From the NCBI RefSeq assembly GCF_910589235.1, contig NC_060962.1, forward strand, positions 5,800,232 to 5,864,231: a stretch of 64,000 bases of DNA, written 5' to 3'. The notes under the pieces are model-generated. The model was not told the DNA's origin. It ran no database searches and saw nothing but the letters and a program-made list of their open reading frames with translations. The DNA is from Vespa crabro. Its lineage: Eukaryota; Arthropoda; Insecta; Hymenoptera; Vespidae. This document shows positions 52,013 through 64,000 of this stretch, piece after piece; the first letter of the stretch is position 1, and every line of letters begins with the position of its first letter. The position numbers were made by a program, and so were the translations under genes.

Positions 52013-53021
52013 TAACTATGTTGACCTTCATATTTCGACAAAGTTGCGACTAAAGAAAGAAACTAATCACATGATATTCGCTTGAAAATTTATGAATCGA
52101 TATTCTCTCTTTCTCTTTCTCTTTTTTATACCTTGACGGTTTTTTTCTTCTTCTTTCGCATATAAACGTAAACAACTGTTTATTTGTAACGATATAATAT
52201 AAAACAATATAATATATGATAATGATGATTTAAAATAATTTTCAGGGAATATTATTGCGTATGTTAGACATTATTAAGAATTGTCGGTACGAAATTAATC
52301 TGACAAATATAAAAAGGATCGATTAAATTCGTTTAATGAGACGAATGATAATTAAACTCGATACCTAGCCATTATCTTCCTTCTTTAAATATATAATAAT
52401 CATAGAAAATAAAATGTTTCAATGGAAAATTTATTCATTTATTTTTCCGATAGCAAACAGTATAAAATTGCTTGCTATTTATTCAGTCATATTTCTTAAG
52501 TGTTGATCTATAGTCTTATGCAATTGCGTGAAGTATTATTAACGGAACAAAACATAATCGTTTATAAAAATTAGAATGGAGAATAAATCATAGTCCGATA
52601 ATAAGGATTTGTTCCGATAAAAAGAATTTTTTTTTTATTCTATTATTTAATGACGTATCAATTGTATGTATGAGTAGTGCAGACAATATGAGGTAAGATT
52701 TACAATTTATTATATCTACAGTTTAATATTCTTTAGATAATAATCTCTTTCTATAGATTCTTTCTTTGTCGTTGTAAAATCGTCCATTGTGATCTATCTT
52801 ATGATGAAGTGTCATATATGAAAATAATATTTCCTTTATTAATGAAAAATGATATTATGTTCAATTGTCAGAATTATTATGCACAATCGTAATATGGAAA
52901 AGTAGATGATTATCATTAAGACTCGATGTTATAATCGAGTAAAGCGCTTGTTGACCATGAATAAAATTGTTAATTATTTATTTCACGGAATATCCTTCGA
53001 GTTCGATATTGCAATTAAAAT

Positions 53022-53056
<35 letters not shown>

Positions 53057-53460
53057 TATTTATAGATCTTCGAGACTCATGAATATATATTTTTGACAGA
53101 AGAATTTTTCTTTTTTGAACAAAAAATTTTCTAACAAAAAAATCTTACTTTTTCTTTCGTGATGATGTAGTAAAAAGAAAAAAAAAGAAGAAAAAAAAGG
53201 AAAAAAAATATAAACAAAAGAAAAAAGGAAAAAAGAAAGATGGACATATTTATAATTAGTCGAGTTTCTTATTCCATTATGCTACGAGGAGATCTGATGC
53301 AAGACAATTTAATCAAATTACATTCGCACAAGTCGGACGCAGGTGTTGCATATCTGTGGTTTGTATTCGTGCAATCACGGGGTGCAATTTTACGAATTAC
53401 GTGTTACGCAAATTGAATCCTCAAGAAAATTTACGTGAGAGTGAATAATTATCTTTTTTT

Positions 53461-53507
<47 letters not shown>

Positions 53508-53731
53508 TTTTGTGTTTTTATTACTATTCTTTAAACGAGAGATTCTATTTTAAAGATACTAATTTAATAATTTCCCTTTTTTACAATTGAAATCTATATA
53601 TAAAAAAAAAAAAAAAATAAATAAAAAAAAAGAAAAAAAAGAAAAGAAAAGAATAAAAAGAAAACTCAGCAAGTGATTATACGAATCATGATTGAAAACT
53701 TTTAATGAAGTCAATTATAAGACCTCTTTCA

Positions 53732-53808
<77 letters not shown>

Positions 53809-54356
53809 GTTTCTTTGACCTTAAGCCTTTACTTCCTCTTATACCGTGCTTTATAGTTTAAACACACCGTGTTACTATTTAATACGCTCAAACTTTACGT
53901 ATACGATTACGACTATAATTGTAAATCATTTTTTATTTAATTTTTTAAAACTAAATATATTGTTTATCAATAAGATCATTTTGAAAATTTTCATTCGAAT
54001 TAAATGTTATCGTATTAATAATTAATTATCGTTTTTCGATGATTCGTATTTAAAATTTTCCATATTTCTTTTATCGTATCATTGCAAACAGACAACATAT
54101 CCTTTGTTTTATACGAATATATACATATGCAATAGATGACGTGATAAAAAAATATGCAACAACTTGATACGTAAATCAAAAGCACATTAATTTAAAATCA
54201 AAACTAAATTAAATAACAATTTTTCTCGTATTTCACTGACGCGGTCAATTAATATCTGATAATAACGAAATTAAAAAATAAAAGGAAAAGAAAAAAGAAA
54301 AAATAACTAAAAAATATCTCCTTCGTACGTTCAAAAGATACACTCACAAAACAAGC

Positions 54357-54398
<42 letters not shown>

Positions 54399-54684
54399 CT
54401 CTTTTTCTGTGTCTCTCTTAAGTATGATAAAATCGATAATAAAATATAATAAAGATCGTAACTCGGGAAACACGAGAAAAATTAGAAAATAATTTGATCA
54501 TAGACGGAGGAAGATTGAAAATGTAAATTAATCGAACGAAATGATGACTTTGCATTAAAATTTTTTTCGCGTTTATAATAGATACGGCATAAGAAAAGAA
54601 AAAGAAAAAAAGAAAAAAATAAAGGAAAGACATAAAAGAAAAACGAAAGAGATTTTCGAGAGATTAGATTAACTGACTCACCAT
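47048..54684 (-). CDS. Small acidic protein, Met-only first exon
   Basis: Hand-built model: 54682-54684 (just ATG, followed by a GTGAGT donor), 49586-49724 (46 codons starting EEVVILDIPDQIDQE and ending VINISDS) and 47048-47094 (YASDSDDGNNIDVS, stop). The total is 189 bases, 62 residues. Phases 0 and 1 fit. The middle exon is clearly coding in character and has strong acceptor and donor sites. The last exon is weaker: a different frame at 46906-47091 is also open (contains NHNYVIIHVQTAQIP and a possible donor), so the true protein may be longer and end elsewhere. I do not recognise the family. The first intron is about 5 kb and carries a piggyBac remnant. Confidence 0.45.
47149..47210. repeat. 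62-base T homopolymer
   Basis: An uninterrupted run of 62 T, the longest homopolymer in the window, just upstream (minus sense) of the last exon of the small acidic protein model. It could be the poly(A) tail of a minus-strand retro-insertion, but no body was recognised beside it. Confidence 0.97.
47211..49585. other. Intronic or intergenic AT-rich DNA
   Basis: Intron of the small acidic protein model. It contains T-rich runs at about 48209-48237 and 48964-48994 and no exon that could be supported. Confidence 0.5.
50642..50684. repeat. Inverted repeat, possible hairpin
   Basis: Perfect 14-base arms (50642-50655 and 50671-50684, arm GTCAAAATGATTTT) around a 15-base loop. It lies just beside the piggyBac-like remnant and might be a terminal inverted repeat relic. 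Confidence 0.6.
50738..51640 (-). mobile_element. Dead piggyBac-like transposase remnant
   Basis: A 91-codon open stretch (50738-51013) contains GRAVTRDNLLTSLSLAIKL and then FLIGLI, close to the piggyBac motif of Gly-Arg-x-x-Thr-x-Asp-Asn-x-x-Thr-Ser-x-x-Leu-Ala followed by LVGTIR. The Asp of that motif is part of the catalytic triad. Upstream sequence to about 51640 has short related-looking segments (EVSIPMIYG, LKDGRDLNF) but many stops, so only the C-terminal half is assigned. It sits in the first intron of the small acidic protein gene. Confidence 0.55.
51969..52010. repeat. (GA)n microsatellite
   Basis: About 20 GA units in the first intron of the small acidic protein model. Confidence 0.95.
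53458..53510. repeat. (TTTA)n tetranucleotide repeat
   Basis: About twelve TTTA units. Confidence 0.93.
53734..53807. repeat. (TA)n microsatellite
   Basis: About 36 TA units, one of the longest in the window. Confidence 0.95.
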
Positions 54685-55667
54685 TTTGAAAATATCCTTT
54701 TTGTAAACTTGTTCTTATAATAATTTCCAAAACTGACGCTCCTTTAAGACTAACGAGCTTGATATAGAAACTGCGGAGAGTTGTAACTGCGAGCACGCGG
54801 CGTGTTACCGGTCGTTCTACACTAACGTGAAACAGGTTCGTAGAACACGCGTGTGCATGCTTGCAGACGAAGGAGTTCTTCTCGTTCCCAAAAGCACTGT
54901 TTTTAACATTCACGCACTCTTACGAATGTACTGAATTAAAAAGGGAAATTCAGCATACAGTCGATTACAAAAGTATCCGTGGATATTTCTAAATTTGTCA
55001 TTATTTCTTTGAACTTAAAAAATATCGAAGATACGAATTTTCAAAAAAAAAAAAAAAAAAAAAAAAAAGAAAAAATTTAGGAATTATTGTGCCGTGTGAA
55101 GTGCTTGAAGAAATGAAAAAAAAAAAAAAAGGAAAAGAGAAAAGGGACGATAATTTTCTCCTACAGGATCGATAAAGAATACAAAAGAAAACTTTTTATT
55201 TAGAGTCTTTATATTTGGAGAGAAAATAAAAAGAGAAAAAAAAAAAAAGAAGGAAAGGATGAAATAATAAGTTCGATCAATCTCAGGAGAAATTATGTTT
55301 ATTTAAATATCATTACAATCTCTATTATATTTTCATTGTGTCATTAAACTCGAGCATTTAATAAAAATTTGAATGATCTTAAAGAACAAACGTAATTTGC
55401 TTTAGGATTGATCGATTTTAATAATATCGATCGATTAAATTAAATATTAACAGGATTGTACGTAAGAGGATAAGATCAATAAGGGATGCATATATGTATT
55501 GTTTTTAAAAACTGTAAAAATTACAGAGATTTTTGTTTAACTTTTATTAAATTTTTTATTTTTTATTTTAAATTTAAATTACAACAATAAAAAGAAGTCC
55601 TTTAATTGTTCTTTTTTTAATTTCTCTTCGTACAACAGATTAATTTCTCCCTATCTGCACAACTTAG

Positions 55668-55700
<33 letters not shown>

Positions 55701-56265
55701 AAAAAAGTATTAATTTCCAAAAAAATATTCTATCTCCAAAAGTTTTCAAATGTTTCTGTTAGACACTGTACATTTATTTACATTGGTACGTGTATATAAG
55801 ACGTGTAAATACGTATATATAAGATGCAAATACGTACGAATGCAAATGATGGAGATAAATGAATTCTTCTTTATCGAAAGTTCAAAAGAACGAACAATGA
55901 AGAAATAACACGAGATATTTTTAATTCATCATATTGATTAAATACAAATAAATGAAAAAAAAAAAAAAAAAATAATAAATAAATTAATTAATTAAATAAA
56001 GACAAAAAAAAAGAAAAGAAAATAAAAAAGGAGTCGAATAAACCTTACCTCTCGTTACCTCCATATAACAAATTTTCGATAATCAACTTGAAAATCAAAT
56101 TGAAATCATTTTGAATGAATTAAAAGTTCCTTACGGATTTTAAACGTTTATCATAACAATACGGCAATTGATATTTGAAGTAAGAAATTAATGAATTAAT
56201 AACGAAATAGTAATAATCAAGAATTTAAATGATCTTAATTAGTAATTAATACGGATTAAAATAAA

Positions 56266-56316
<51 letters not shown>

Positions 56317-57440
56317 TATATTACTCAAAGATTCAAATGATACATCACTTCGAGATAAAAATTTCGTTCGAAAGATGCGAGAAAACTAAACGAGTTTAAC
56401 AAACGTAATCTATTACACAAAGTAAAAAAAAAAAAAAAAAAGAATATATATATATATATACATATTAGAGGATAAAATGAAAATGAAATGAAAAATATGC
56501 GTTGTCATCTTTTATATCCACGATAAAATTACATAATATATTAATTAAATGTCCGCAAGTATAGCTTTAAATAAATATATATCTCGTTTGACTTTGTTTC
56601 ATGTTATTACGCGCTCAATGTGAACAGTGCGTTTAATACACATTACAATGCGGACATGGAAAAACCGGTTTCAAGCGAACTATAATACGACGTACGAGTT
56701 TATAATACGTTCACATCTTCATCTGACAATGTATTATTTATCTTAATAACACATATAAATTTAACTCTTATATTAAATATCGTTATGAACAGAAAAATAT
56801 TAACAATATGTAATTTAATATAGATAAGACTAATTAAAACTCGATAACATTATGTTATATAATTTATTGTTTAAAATATTCTTTACAGGCAAATGTCATA
56901 TGTAAAAAAAAACAAAATATTCTTTTAATTAAAAATGCATAAACGCGACAACAACATAAAAGGCACTTTTTTTAGAAACATTTAAAAATTACTAAGATGA
57001 CATACATTCATATAATGTATAACCAACGATTCACAACAAAATATATTATTGCTTTAATATATTTTGTATTATTGTAGAGAAATAATGATTGTTATTTATA
57101 AATAGATTATCAATATTGTTTCGATCAAGCATTGATTCTATATTATATGATTTGTATTATAATGTAACTATTGCCTTAAGGAAATATTATATCTTATTAT
57201 AATATCTTAAATAAAAATCGATCGTGTTATATCTATTTATTTCAATTCATCTCTCTATCAAAATATTATTAATAAATTAATTGTGTATTCCGAATGTAGC
57301 AATTCTCATAAAAAAAGATTATTGCATATTTCTTATTTACAATAGCTTCAATTAAACTAATATCTTATAATGCATTAATATTTCTAATATACTGCGAAAA
57401 TAATTCTGTATCATTTTTTACCTGATTATGTTTAAATACA
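54685..57440. other. Spacer between small gene and GK5
   Basis: The first 250 bases (54700-54930) are less AT-rich, contain several CpG-bearing words, and probably hold the 5' leader and promoter of the Met-only exon gene. The rest is A/T runs and a (TA)n tract at about 56270-56310. A CpG-bearing patch at 56610-56720 has no ORF. Confidence 0.5.
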
Positions 57441-57447
57441 ATTGATA

Positions 57448-60172
57448 TCAGTACCAGTTTTTAAATCGGTCCACAGCTCGTTTCCATTGTGCAATTGTGT
57501 TCTGATAACACAATTGTGAACTCTTGCTCGGTTTAAATATTTTATCTATTTTACGAAGATGCTTTAATTCTTCTTTAGTTCTCCATATACCTAAAATTTA
57601 TTATGATAAATTTTTAATTTACACCAATCCTTTCTTACGAAATTAAATATCATACCACAATGTAAACCAGCGCAAATAGCTGCGCCAAAAATTGACATTT
57701 CCACATTAACAGGTCGTTCTACTTCCAAACCCGTTAAATCTGCCAATAGTTGCATGATGAAATCATTTTGAGATACACCACCATCAATTCTATTTATCAA
57801 TGAATTCAATTAATTTTATTTTGTTCTAATTCCTTTCTTATCCATGATTCACTCAATTGTATTATATCTTTACCGTATTTTTTTATATGTGTAACGAGTC
57901 TCAGTACGCAAAATATCATAAAGTAACAATGTTCTGAATACAAGACTTTCTAACAATGATCGTACGATATGGCCTTTCTTCGTCGTAGGCTTCACACCCA
58001 AGAAACCAGCTGCAGCGGTATGATTATTTATCGGAGCCTAAAAAAAAAAGAAGCATTGTACGTTTAACATCTTTTTTTTCTCCCTTTTTTTTCCTTCTCA
58101 TATAATTAAAATTTTTAATTAATATATATTGCAATTGCATATTTTATTTTACATTTTGTAATTTACAAAATAACTATTTTCAATAATAGTATTAAACTTA
58201 ATGTTTATATACCTGAAGTCCGGTAAATGCCGGTATAAAATATACTCCATCTGAATTATCCACTGAATATGCTAAATCAGCTGTTTCTGCTACATCTTTA
58301 TATATTTCTATAATATAATATATGATTAAATTATATATATATATAAAAAATATATATAAAGTTCTAGTTATGTATACGTCAAAATAATTTCAAGTTGTGC
58401 ATTTGGAGTGCGCTACATCCCAGGCATTTTAACGCTCTTCGAAGCCTCGTAAATAATAATCAAAATGTTTGAAAACGCATTTTTGTCATTATAAAAAAAA
58501 AAAAAAAAAAAAAAAAATTCATAGATCATACAATGCGTAAATTGTTTTAATTGAGTTCAAAGTTGGTCTGGGATATTCTACACACCATAGGCATTACTAC
58601 TAAATAATATCGATGCATACAAATAATGAATATATCGATATTGTAAAGATCGTATTTTGTAATTTAAATATTAAGATATTATGAAAAATTACCAAGAGCT
58701 TTTGCCCATTCCATAAGAATTCCAGTATCATTTGATGCACCTTCTACAATGTAAACTAATTCAGATTCTATGCGCCAACCAACCAGAGGATAAAGGCCTG
58801 ATGGATTAGTTTTACTTTCATTAGATATTATTTAATATATGATTGTATAAAAGAATTATAAAATTTGTATTCTCTTTTTTTTTTATACTTACCATTAATG
58901 GATACATGTGGTTTTGTTCCAGTATTTACATTTAAAAAAGTTCCTGTACCCATTGTAATCTTCATATCGCCTGGTTGAAAACATCCTGAGCCAAATAAAG
59001 AAGCTGATTGATCAGCCATCTGAAATTATAGAGAATGATTGTATGTTAAAAGAAAAAAAGAAAAAAAAAAAAAAAGAAAAAGAAAAGGAAAAAAAAATCA
59101 TCGACATACAAGTTGATCTTGAAAAAAATTTCTATTCTTAAATCTTACGCAACAAACTATAGGAATTTCAGTGCCAAATATATGTTTCGGTGTAACACCA
59201 AAGTTAGTAATTGTATCAACGATCTCGGGAAAAATGTGGGACGGAATTTTTAATAAATTTAATATTCCAGTAGCCCATTTCATAGTAAATGGATCAAAAA
59301 GTCCAGTAGCAGATGCGCTCGAAATGTCTGTTATATGTCTGCCTATGAAGAATAAATATTAAATATATAAGTAAGATGTGTAAATTTAAAAAATATATGT
59401 ATATATATATATATATTTTTTTTTTATTACATATATATATATATATATAAGAAAATAAATGTGAAAGCAAACAGAAACGTATAATTTAATTAATTTGTTG
59501 CTTTAATTAAGATTTTTTAAATACATAGATAAAGATAGAGATACCTAAACGTGTGCACATATTTTTGATCAATTTATTTTTACTGTAAAACAGCTGGAAT
59601 ACTATTGCCGTGAAAAAAAAAAAGTGATAAAATAAAAATTTTATAGCCAATACAACAGATGCAATCAATTTTAAATTAATAACGAATGTTAATAAAGCAT
59701 ACCAGTTAATTTGTATAAAAGCCAGCAATCCATACTGCCAAATGCTACAGAGTCATTCATAATAGCTTCACGTAGACCTGATACATGTTGTAAAGCCCAA
59801 AGCAATCGTAAAGTGATCTAAAATATATGATGACGTAATTATTATTTGCAGCAAGTGATGAATGAATAAATAAATATATAAATACTCTTTTATAAAAATA
59901 TAATATATATAAATATATTTTAAAAATTGTTAGTCACAATCTAGATTAAATTAATTAGTTTGAAAAATTCACGACTATTTTATATATATATATATATATA
60001 TAATAGTTATGGATTTATATATACATGTATATATGTATTATTATATATATATATATAAAATATTTATACATATATATATTCATCAGAGCGAAACAGATTT
60101 CAAAGTTAAAAAGAAGGCGCAAATTTTTCAAATTCCTCTAATAGATTATCGATATCATAAGAAAAATGTTTA

Positions 60173-60217
<45 letters not shown>

Positions 60218-61779
60218 TATATATGTAACAATAAAGTATAAATGATAAACCTGAGTATTCATAAATTTGAAGGCACTAATAGCAAGATAATGTTTGTTTT
60301 TTGATAACATATAAAGAATATAAGCGACTGTGCGCAATCCTCTTATCATAATCGAATTATTCCATTCTTTAACCATAGAATCAGCTCTTAAATCTTTCCA
60401 CGTTATGAAACTGTAAATAAAAAGATTAATTATATAACTGAATATCTCAATGTGAATTATCGTAATGTTTTGACGTTGATCGATGCAGAAAATTGTTAAT
60501 TGACTGTTTGTATTTTTAATTGAAATTTTAATAATGTAAATGAATTTTTCGTACTATATTTCTCTTCTTTATTTTTATTATAATATATAATATATAATAT
60601 ATAATAACAAAGAGAAACATTATATTCATATAATTTATATCAAAATTGAAATGACAGCATCAATACTGAATACTCACTTATGATAATGTTCTCCAGTTAA
60701 TAAATTCCAACAAATAAAAGTTCCACGCTGTACAGAAATTCCAAAGCAAGCAAAAGAATTTGGATCGACTCCGCTGGCTAATAACGAACAATAAATGTTA
60801 ATAAAAATTAATAAATTTGAAAAAATTAATGAAAATAATAAACGAAAATCATACGGATATTAATATTAATTTTGTATTATTATAAATCGCGACTCGAAAA
60901 AAAAAAATAATGCGTAATCTTTCGCTATGCAGCACGTTTCAATAGAACGTAATTTTATTAAATAAAATATCAATTGTACGATAATATATTATATCAACTG
61001 TAATACAGCATACAAATTGTAATAATATATTATATATATCGTAAACGCGATAATATATATAGATAAAATTAGTCATCGAAACAATTGTAAAGAAGTACGA
61101 ATAATAATGTTACATTCACATAATCGTACGTTATCATGTAATATTTGTTATTTATTTTATTTTATATACTTTACCGTTTATCGTATCCTTTACAGTTTTC
61201 ACTATAATCGTCCATAAATGATCAGGCTCAATTTCTACGTGATCGCGTTTTTCATAAATAAGTTCCACCTGTGGATCAGTAAAATAAAATAAAATGAAAT
61301 AAAAAAAATTATCCCGAATAAAGTTGAATTTTTTATTACAATCAAATCTTTTCTATACACATTGATTCTTTCAAAAAATGATATATGAAAATATTTCAGA
61401 TCTTTGTATTATTTAAATATAAATAATTATATCTCCTTTCGTAAAATTTAATAAGAGAATGAAATTTGGAGATGATCTTTTTTCATTTTTTTTTCAAGTT
61501 GAATTGAGAGTATGAGCTCATCAAAATTTCTCAAAAATTTCTCATATGGTAACTTTCTTAATACACACATACAATGGGTGTCCAAAAAGTATGGGATCAA
61601 ATTTATATTACGTATTACTGAGATCCTATGGATAAAAAAATTCATGTAAACTTATGCGCAAAAATGCTTTATTGAAAACATATATCCTTTTACATATCTT
61701 TTAAATATATGCTTTCATATATATATATATACTTAATATTATATAATACTTAATATTTTATCGGGTATTACATATCCAG

Positions 61780-61829
<50 letters not shown>

Positions 61830-63112
61830 CAGATGTATATATAATATCCGATAAAATATTAAGTAGTCAAATCAACATAACGTTTTCTTGTCATAACATA
61901 AGATTAGGGAATAATTTATAGGAATTTAAAAAAAAAATTGATAAAACGTCTTCAACTCGGGAATTAAAAAATTATATAGATATGATTAGTAAAATTACGC
62001 GAAGTATTCGTAATATTTCCTCATGAATTCAACTATTTCATTATGAGCAAAGATTAAACAATTTTCTAACTAGCCTTTCTCATTGTTCGCTCGGGATTTT
62101 TACGAAATATTTTTCATCATCAAAATATTATTTGTCAAAAATGCCGTAACTTTTCACGTAACATGTACAGATATATATCTTCATATTTCAATTACTTTTT
62201 ATAATTTATTCGATAATAATATGTACTTAATTAAAATCCATTCGATGATAATATATAATTAATTTATTTCGCAGCATAACAGTTTACGATTCCAACAATA
62301 TCAGATATCTTTTAAAAATTTCAATCGTTGAATCAATCTTTGAAAATCAATCCTTGAATATCGATCTTTGAAACATTAAACGTAAAAGTAATGAAAAGAA
62401 TCCGTAACATCATTTCATTCTTTTTTTCTTTTTTTCTTCTTCTTCTTTTATAATTTCTATTTAAATATTCAACTTGATATCACGAATTCTTGCGATAAAC
62501 GTATTCTAATATTTTATTAAATATTTCTTTTTTTTTTTTTTTTTTTTTTTTTTTTAGTTTATATCTCATTTCTATTTATTCTAAAATTCGAAAATACAAA
62601 ACAGCAATGTTAAACGTTATCTTATTATTTATTGCTTTTACAATATGCATTACTAATAAATATTATCTTCTAATTGATAAAAATATATGTTGCAATTAAA
62701 ATGTATATATTCAACGGAAATATTTACGAAATATTTCCTAAATATTATATTATACTTTACTATCTTATCGACAGAGGAAAAAAGGAATTATTTTGAAATA
62801 TTTAAATTAAATATAAAAAAAAAAAAAAAATAATAATAAGTAGAAATAAAAAATACAAATATTGTAGTTGCCATATTTTCTCTTTGTAAAATTCAAAACA
62901 CGAAAATAGCCTGAAATATTTGTTGATTATTAAAAGAAAAAATTACTTTCATTTATAATATTAAAAGATTGACAGTAACACCAGGTATTTCAAATAATTT
63001 AACAAACGTTTCATACCTTTTCCGTCGATGAGGAAATAACAGCAGCATTTTCGTCGATAATATGACAACGAACAGTAGTCGTTCCCACGTCGAGCGCAAC
63101 GATATATCTCAT
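57448..63112 (-). CDS. Gk5: Glycerol kinase 5 (FGGY family)
   Basis: FGGY-family sugar/polyol kinase matching animal glycerol kinase 5, predicted to phosphorylate glycerol with ATP; GK5 orthologues are linked to skin lipid regulation in mammals. Twelve exons: 63017-63112, 61175-61268, 60678-60777, 60251-60410, 59703-59817, 59149-59342, 58893-59019, 58693-58797, 58213-58307, 57874-58037, 57656-57789 and 57448-57590. The sum is 1527 bases, 508 residues, no stop, close to human GK5. Motifs: ALDVGTTTVRCHI (phosphate loop), HVEIEPDHLW, FGISVQRGTFICW, FGSMDCWLLYKLTG, DISSASATGLFDP, ADQSASLFGSGCFQPGDM, MGTGTFLNVNTG, RIDGGVSQNDFIMQLLADL (C-terminal ATP site) and a C-terminal WKRAVDRFKNWY. One donor (60250) is GTTTAT. 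It appears functional. Confidence 0.95.
61269..63016 (-). other. First intron of GK5
   Basis: About 1.75 kb, AT-rich. It holds a (TA)n tract at about 61783-61828, a 30-base T run at about 62527-62555, and at about 61573-61600 a GGGTGTCCAAAAAGTATGGG word that resembles a DNA-transposon end. No exon was seen. Confidence 0.5.
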
Positions 63113-63300
63113 TGTTACCCAGATTACGCGTGAACTCAAAGTATCAAATTTATAATGATGGTAAGTACTAATATATTCGACATTTAAGTTCGACCTTCAT
63201 TTTAATTCGCTGAATAATTACCGGATGGCGCTACTTTCGAATATGGCGGTCACGATAGCTGAAGAACGAGCAACGAGGAATTCGTGATTCCGTGATCGAA
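63113..63300. promoter_or_regulatory. Probable GK5 promoter region
   Basis: Immediately upstream of the GK5 start. It is richer in CpG and GC than the surroundings, with GATGGCGCTAC and AATATGGCGG words seen in insect housekeeping promoters. A divergent gene might start here, but no plus-strand exon could be supported before the window ends. Confidence 0.35.
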
Positions 63301-63622
63301 CGTGAAAGCAGTTTTCGCTTTGTGCGTGACTTGAAAAAAAATTTTAATTTCAACTTCAAGAGTAACAGAAATGGGTTATATAATATCTACGGATATTATT
63401 TTAATCTTTTTTTCTTTTTTTCTTCTTTTCCTTTTTCTTTTTGTTTTTTTTTTCACAAACGTAATAAACAAGACCGTCGCTTTTCTTTCATTTACCACGA
63501 CGCAACTAAGATGAGTAATTTCTTAGGACACTACGCATGCTCCTACTGTGAACAATCTTTGTAATTCCAAGTGTTTAACACGGGAAAAATGATCGACTAT
63601 TTCGAGTCTCTTTTCCCCTTTT

Positions 63623-63640
63623 TCTCTCTCTCTCTCCCTT

Positions 63641-63710
<70 letters not shown>
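63623..63710. repeat. (CT)n microsatellite
   Basis: Long CT dinucleotide tract near the right end of the window. The remainder to 64000 is AT-rich with no gene seen. Confidence 0.95.
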
Positions 63711-63711
<1 letters not shown>

Positions 63712-64000
63712 ATTTTTCCATCTCTCTCTTTCCGAATCTATCTCTCGTGAATATACATAAATATAAACAAATTGATGTTGAAAAGAACACTAAGCTTTTT
63801 CCTAATAATAATTTTTCAATGCATAAAATGTACGTATGTATGTATATATGTATGTATGTATTGTCAATATTTTTTTCATAGTTCGTCATTGATTTATTTT
63901 GTTATAGACTTTACTCAAACAAACATCAATTTTATTGCTTTATTTCATCTTAATTATATCATTAAATAATAAATGTAAAAATTTAACTTTTTATCGCTTG

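Noticed and set aside
63292..63564. 90-codon plus ORF beyond the GK5 promoter
   Set aside because: Runs through a T-rich stretch, no recognisable domain and no support for an exon.
1..64000. CRISPR arrays, operons, ribosome binding sites, prokaryotic IS elements, tRNA or rRNA genes
   Set aside because: The window is eukaryotic; no spaced direct-repeat array, no tRNA cloverleaf and no rRNA core was recognised by eye.

Overview
The window is eukaryotic and almost certainly insect. It is very AT-rich and full of long A/T homopolymers and (TA)n or (CT)n tracts. Its protein genes have many short introns with GT/AG borders, many of them under 150 bp. The gene content (a CYP6AS-like P450 tandem, an Ir75-type ionotropic receptor, a cluster of chemosensory proteins, a fatty aldehyde dehydrogenase and a GK5-type kinase) points to an aculeate hymenopteran such as a wasp, bee or ant. 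That taxon is an inference from family resemblance, not from a search.

Layout. 1-6070 (-): 5' and middle part of an IQCH-like gene with an unusual Cys-rich first exon carrying eight 69-bp tandem repeats; its 3' end is outside the window. 9352-11629 (+) and 21440-23476 (+): two intact five-exon P450 genes with the same exon plan. 12.4-17.6 kb (-): phase-compatible exons of an unrecognised gene lying between the P450s, with several alternative 3' exons. 23757-25340 (-): a decayed but colinear partial copy of the IQCH-like gene, right behind the second P450. 26077-29459 (-): an intact ten-exon ionotropic receptor of 650 codons. 31448-35092: three two-exon chemosensory protein genes, two forward and one reverse. 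37762-44566 (-): an eleven-exon class 3 fatty aldehyde dehydrogenase with a pair of mutually exclusive 116-bp exons and candidate alternative C-termini. 45.5-46.9 kb (+): dead Ty1/copia retrotransposon. 47048-54684 (-): a small gene whose first coding exon is just the start codon; its large first intron holds a dead piggyBac-like element. 57448-63112 (-): an intact twelve-exon glycerol kinase 5.

The P450s, Ir75, CSPs and FALDH suggest an odorant or lipid detection and detoxification neighbourhood, but nothing shows that they are co-regulated. Exon borders were set by hand from GT/AG sites, codon phase and family resemblance. For the P450s, Ir75, CSPs, ALDH and GK5 the summed exon lengths are exact multiples of three with no internal stop. 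The points most worth checking are the IQCH/P450 duplication and its pseudogene, the exclusive exon pair in the ALDH gene, the repeat-bearing IQCH first exon with its homopolymer frame break, and the unresolved gene between the P450s.
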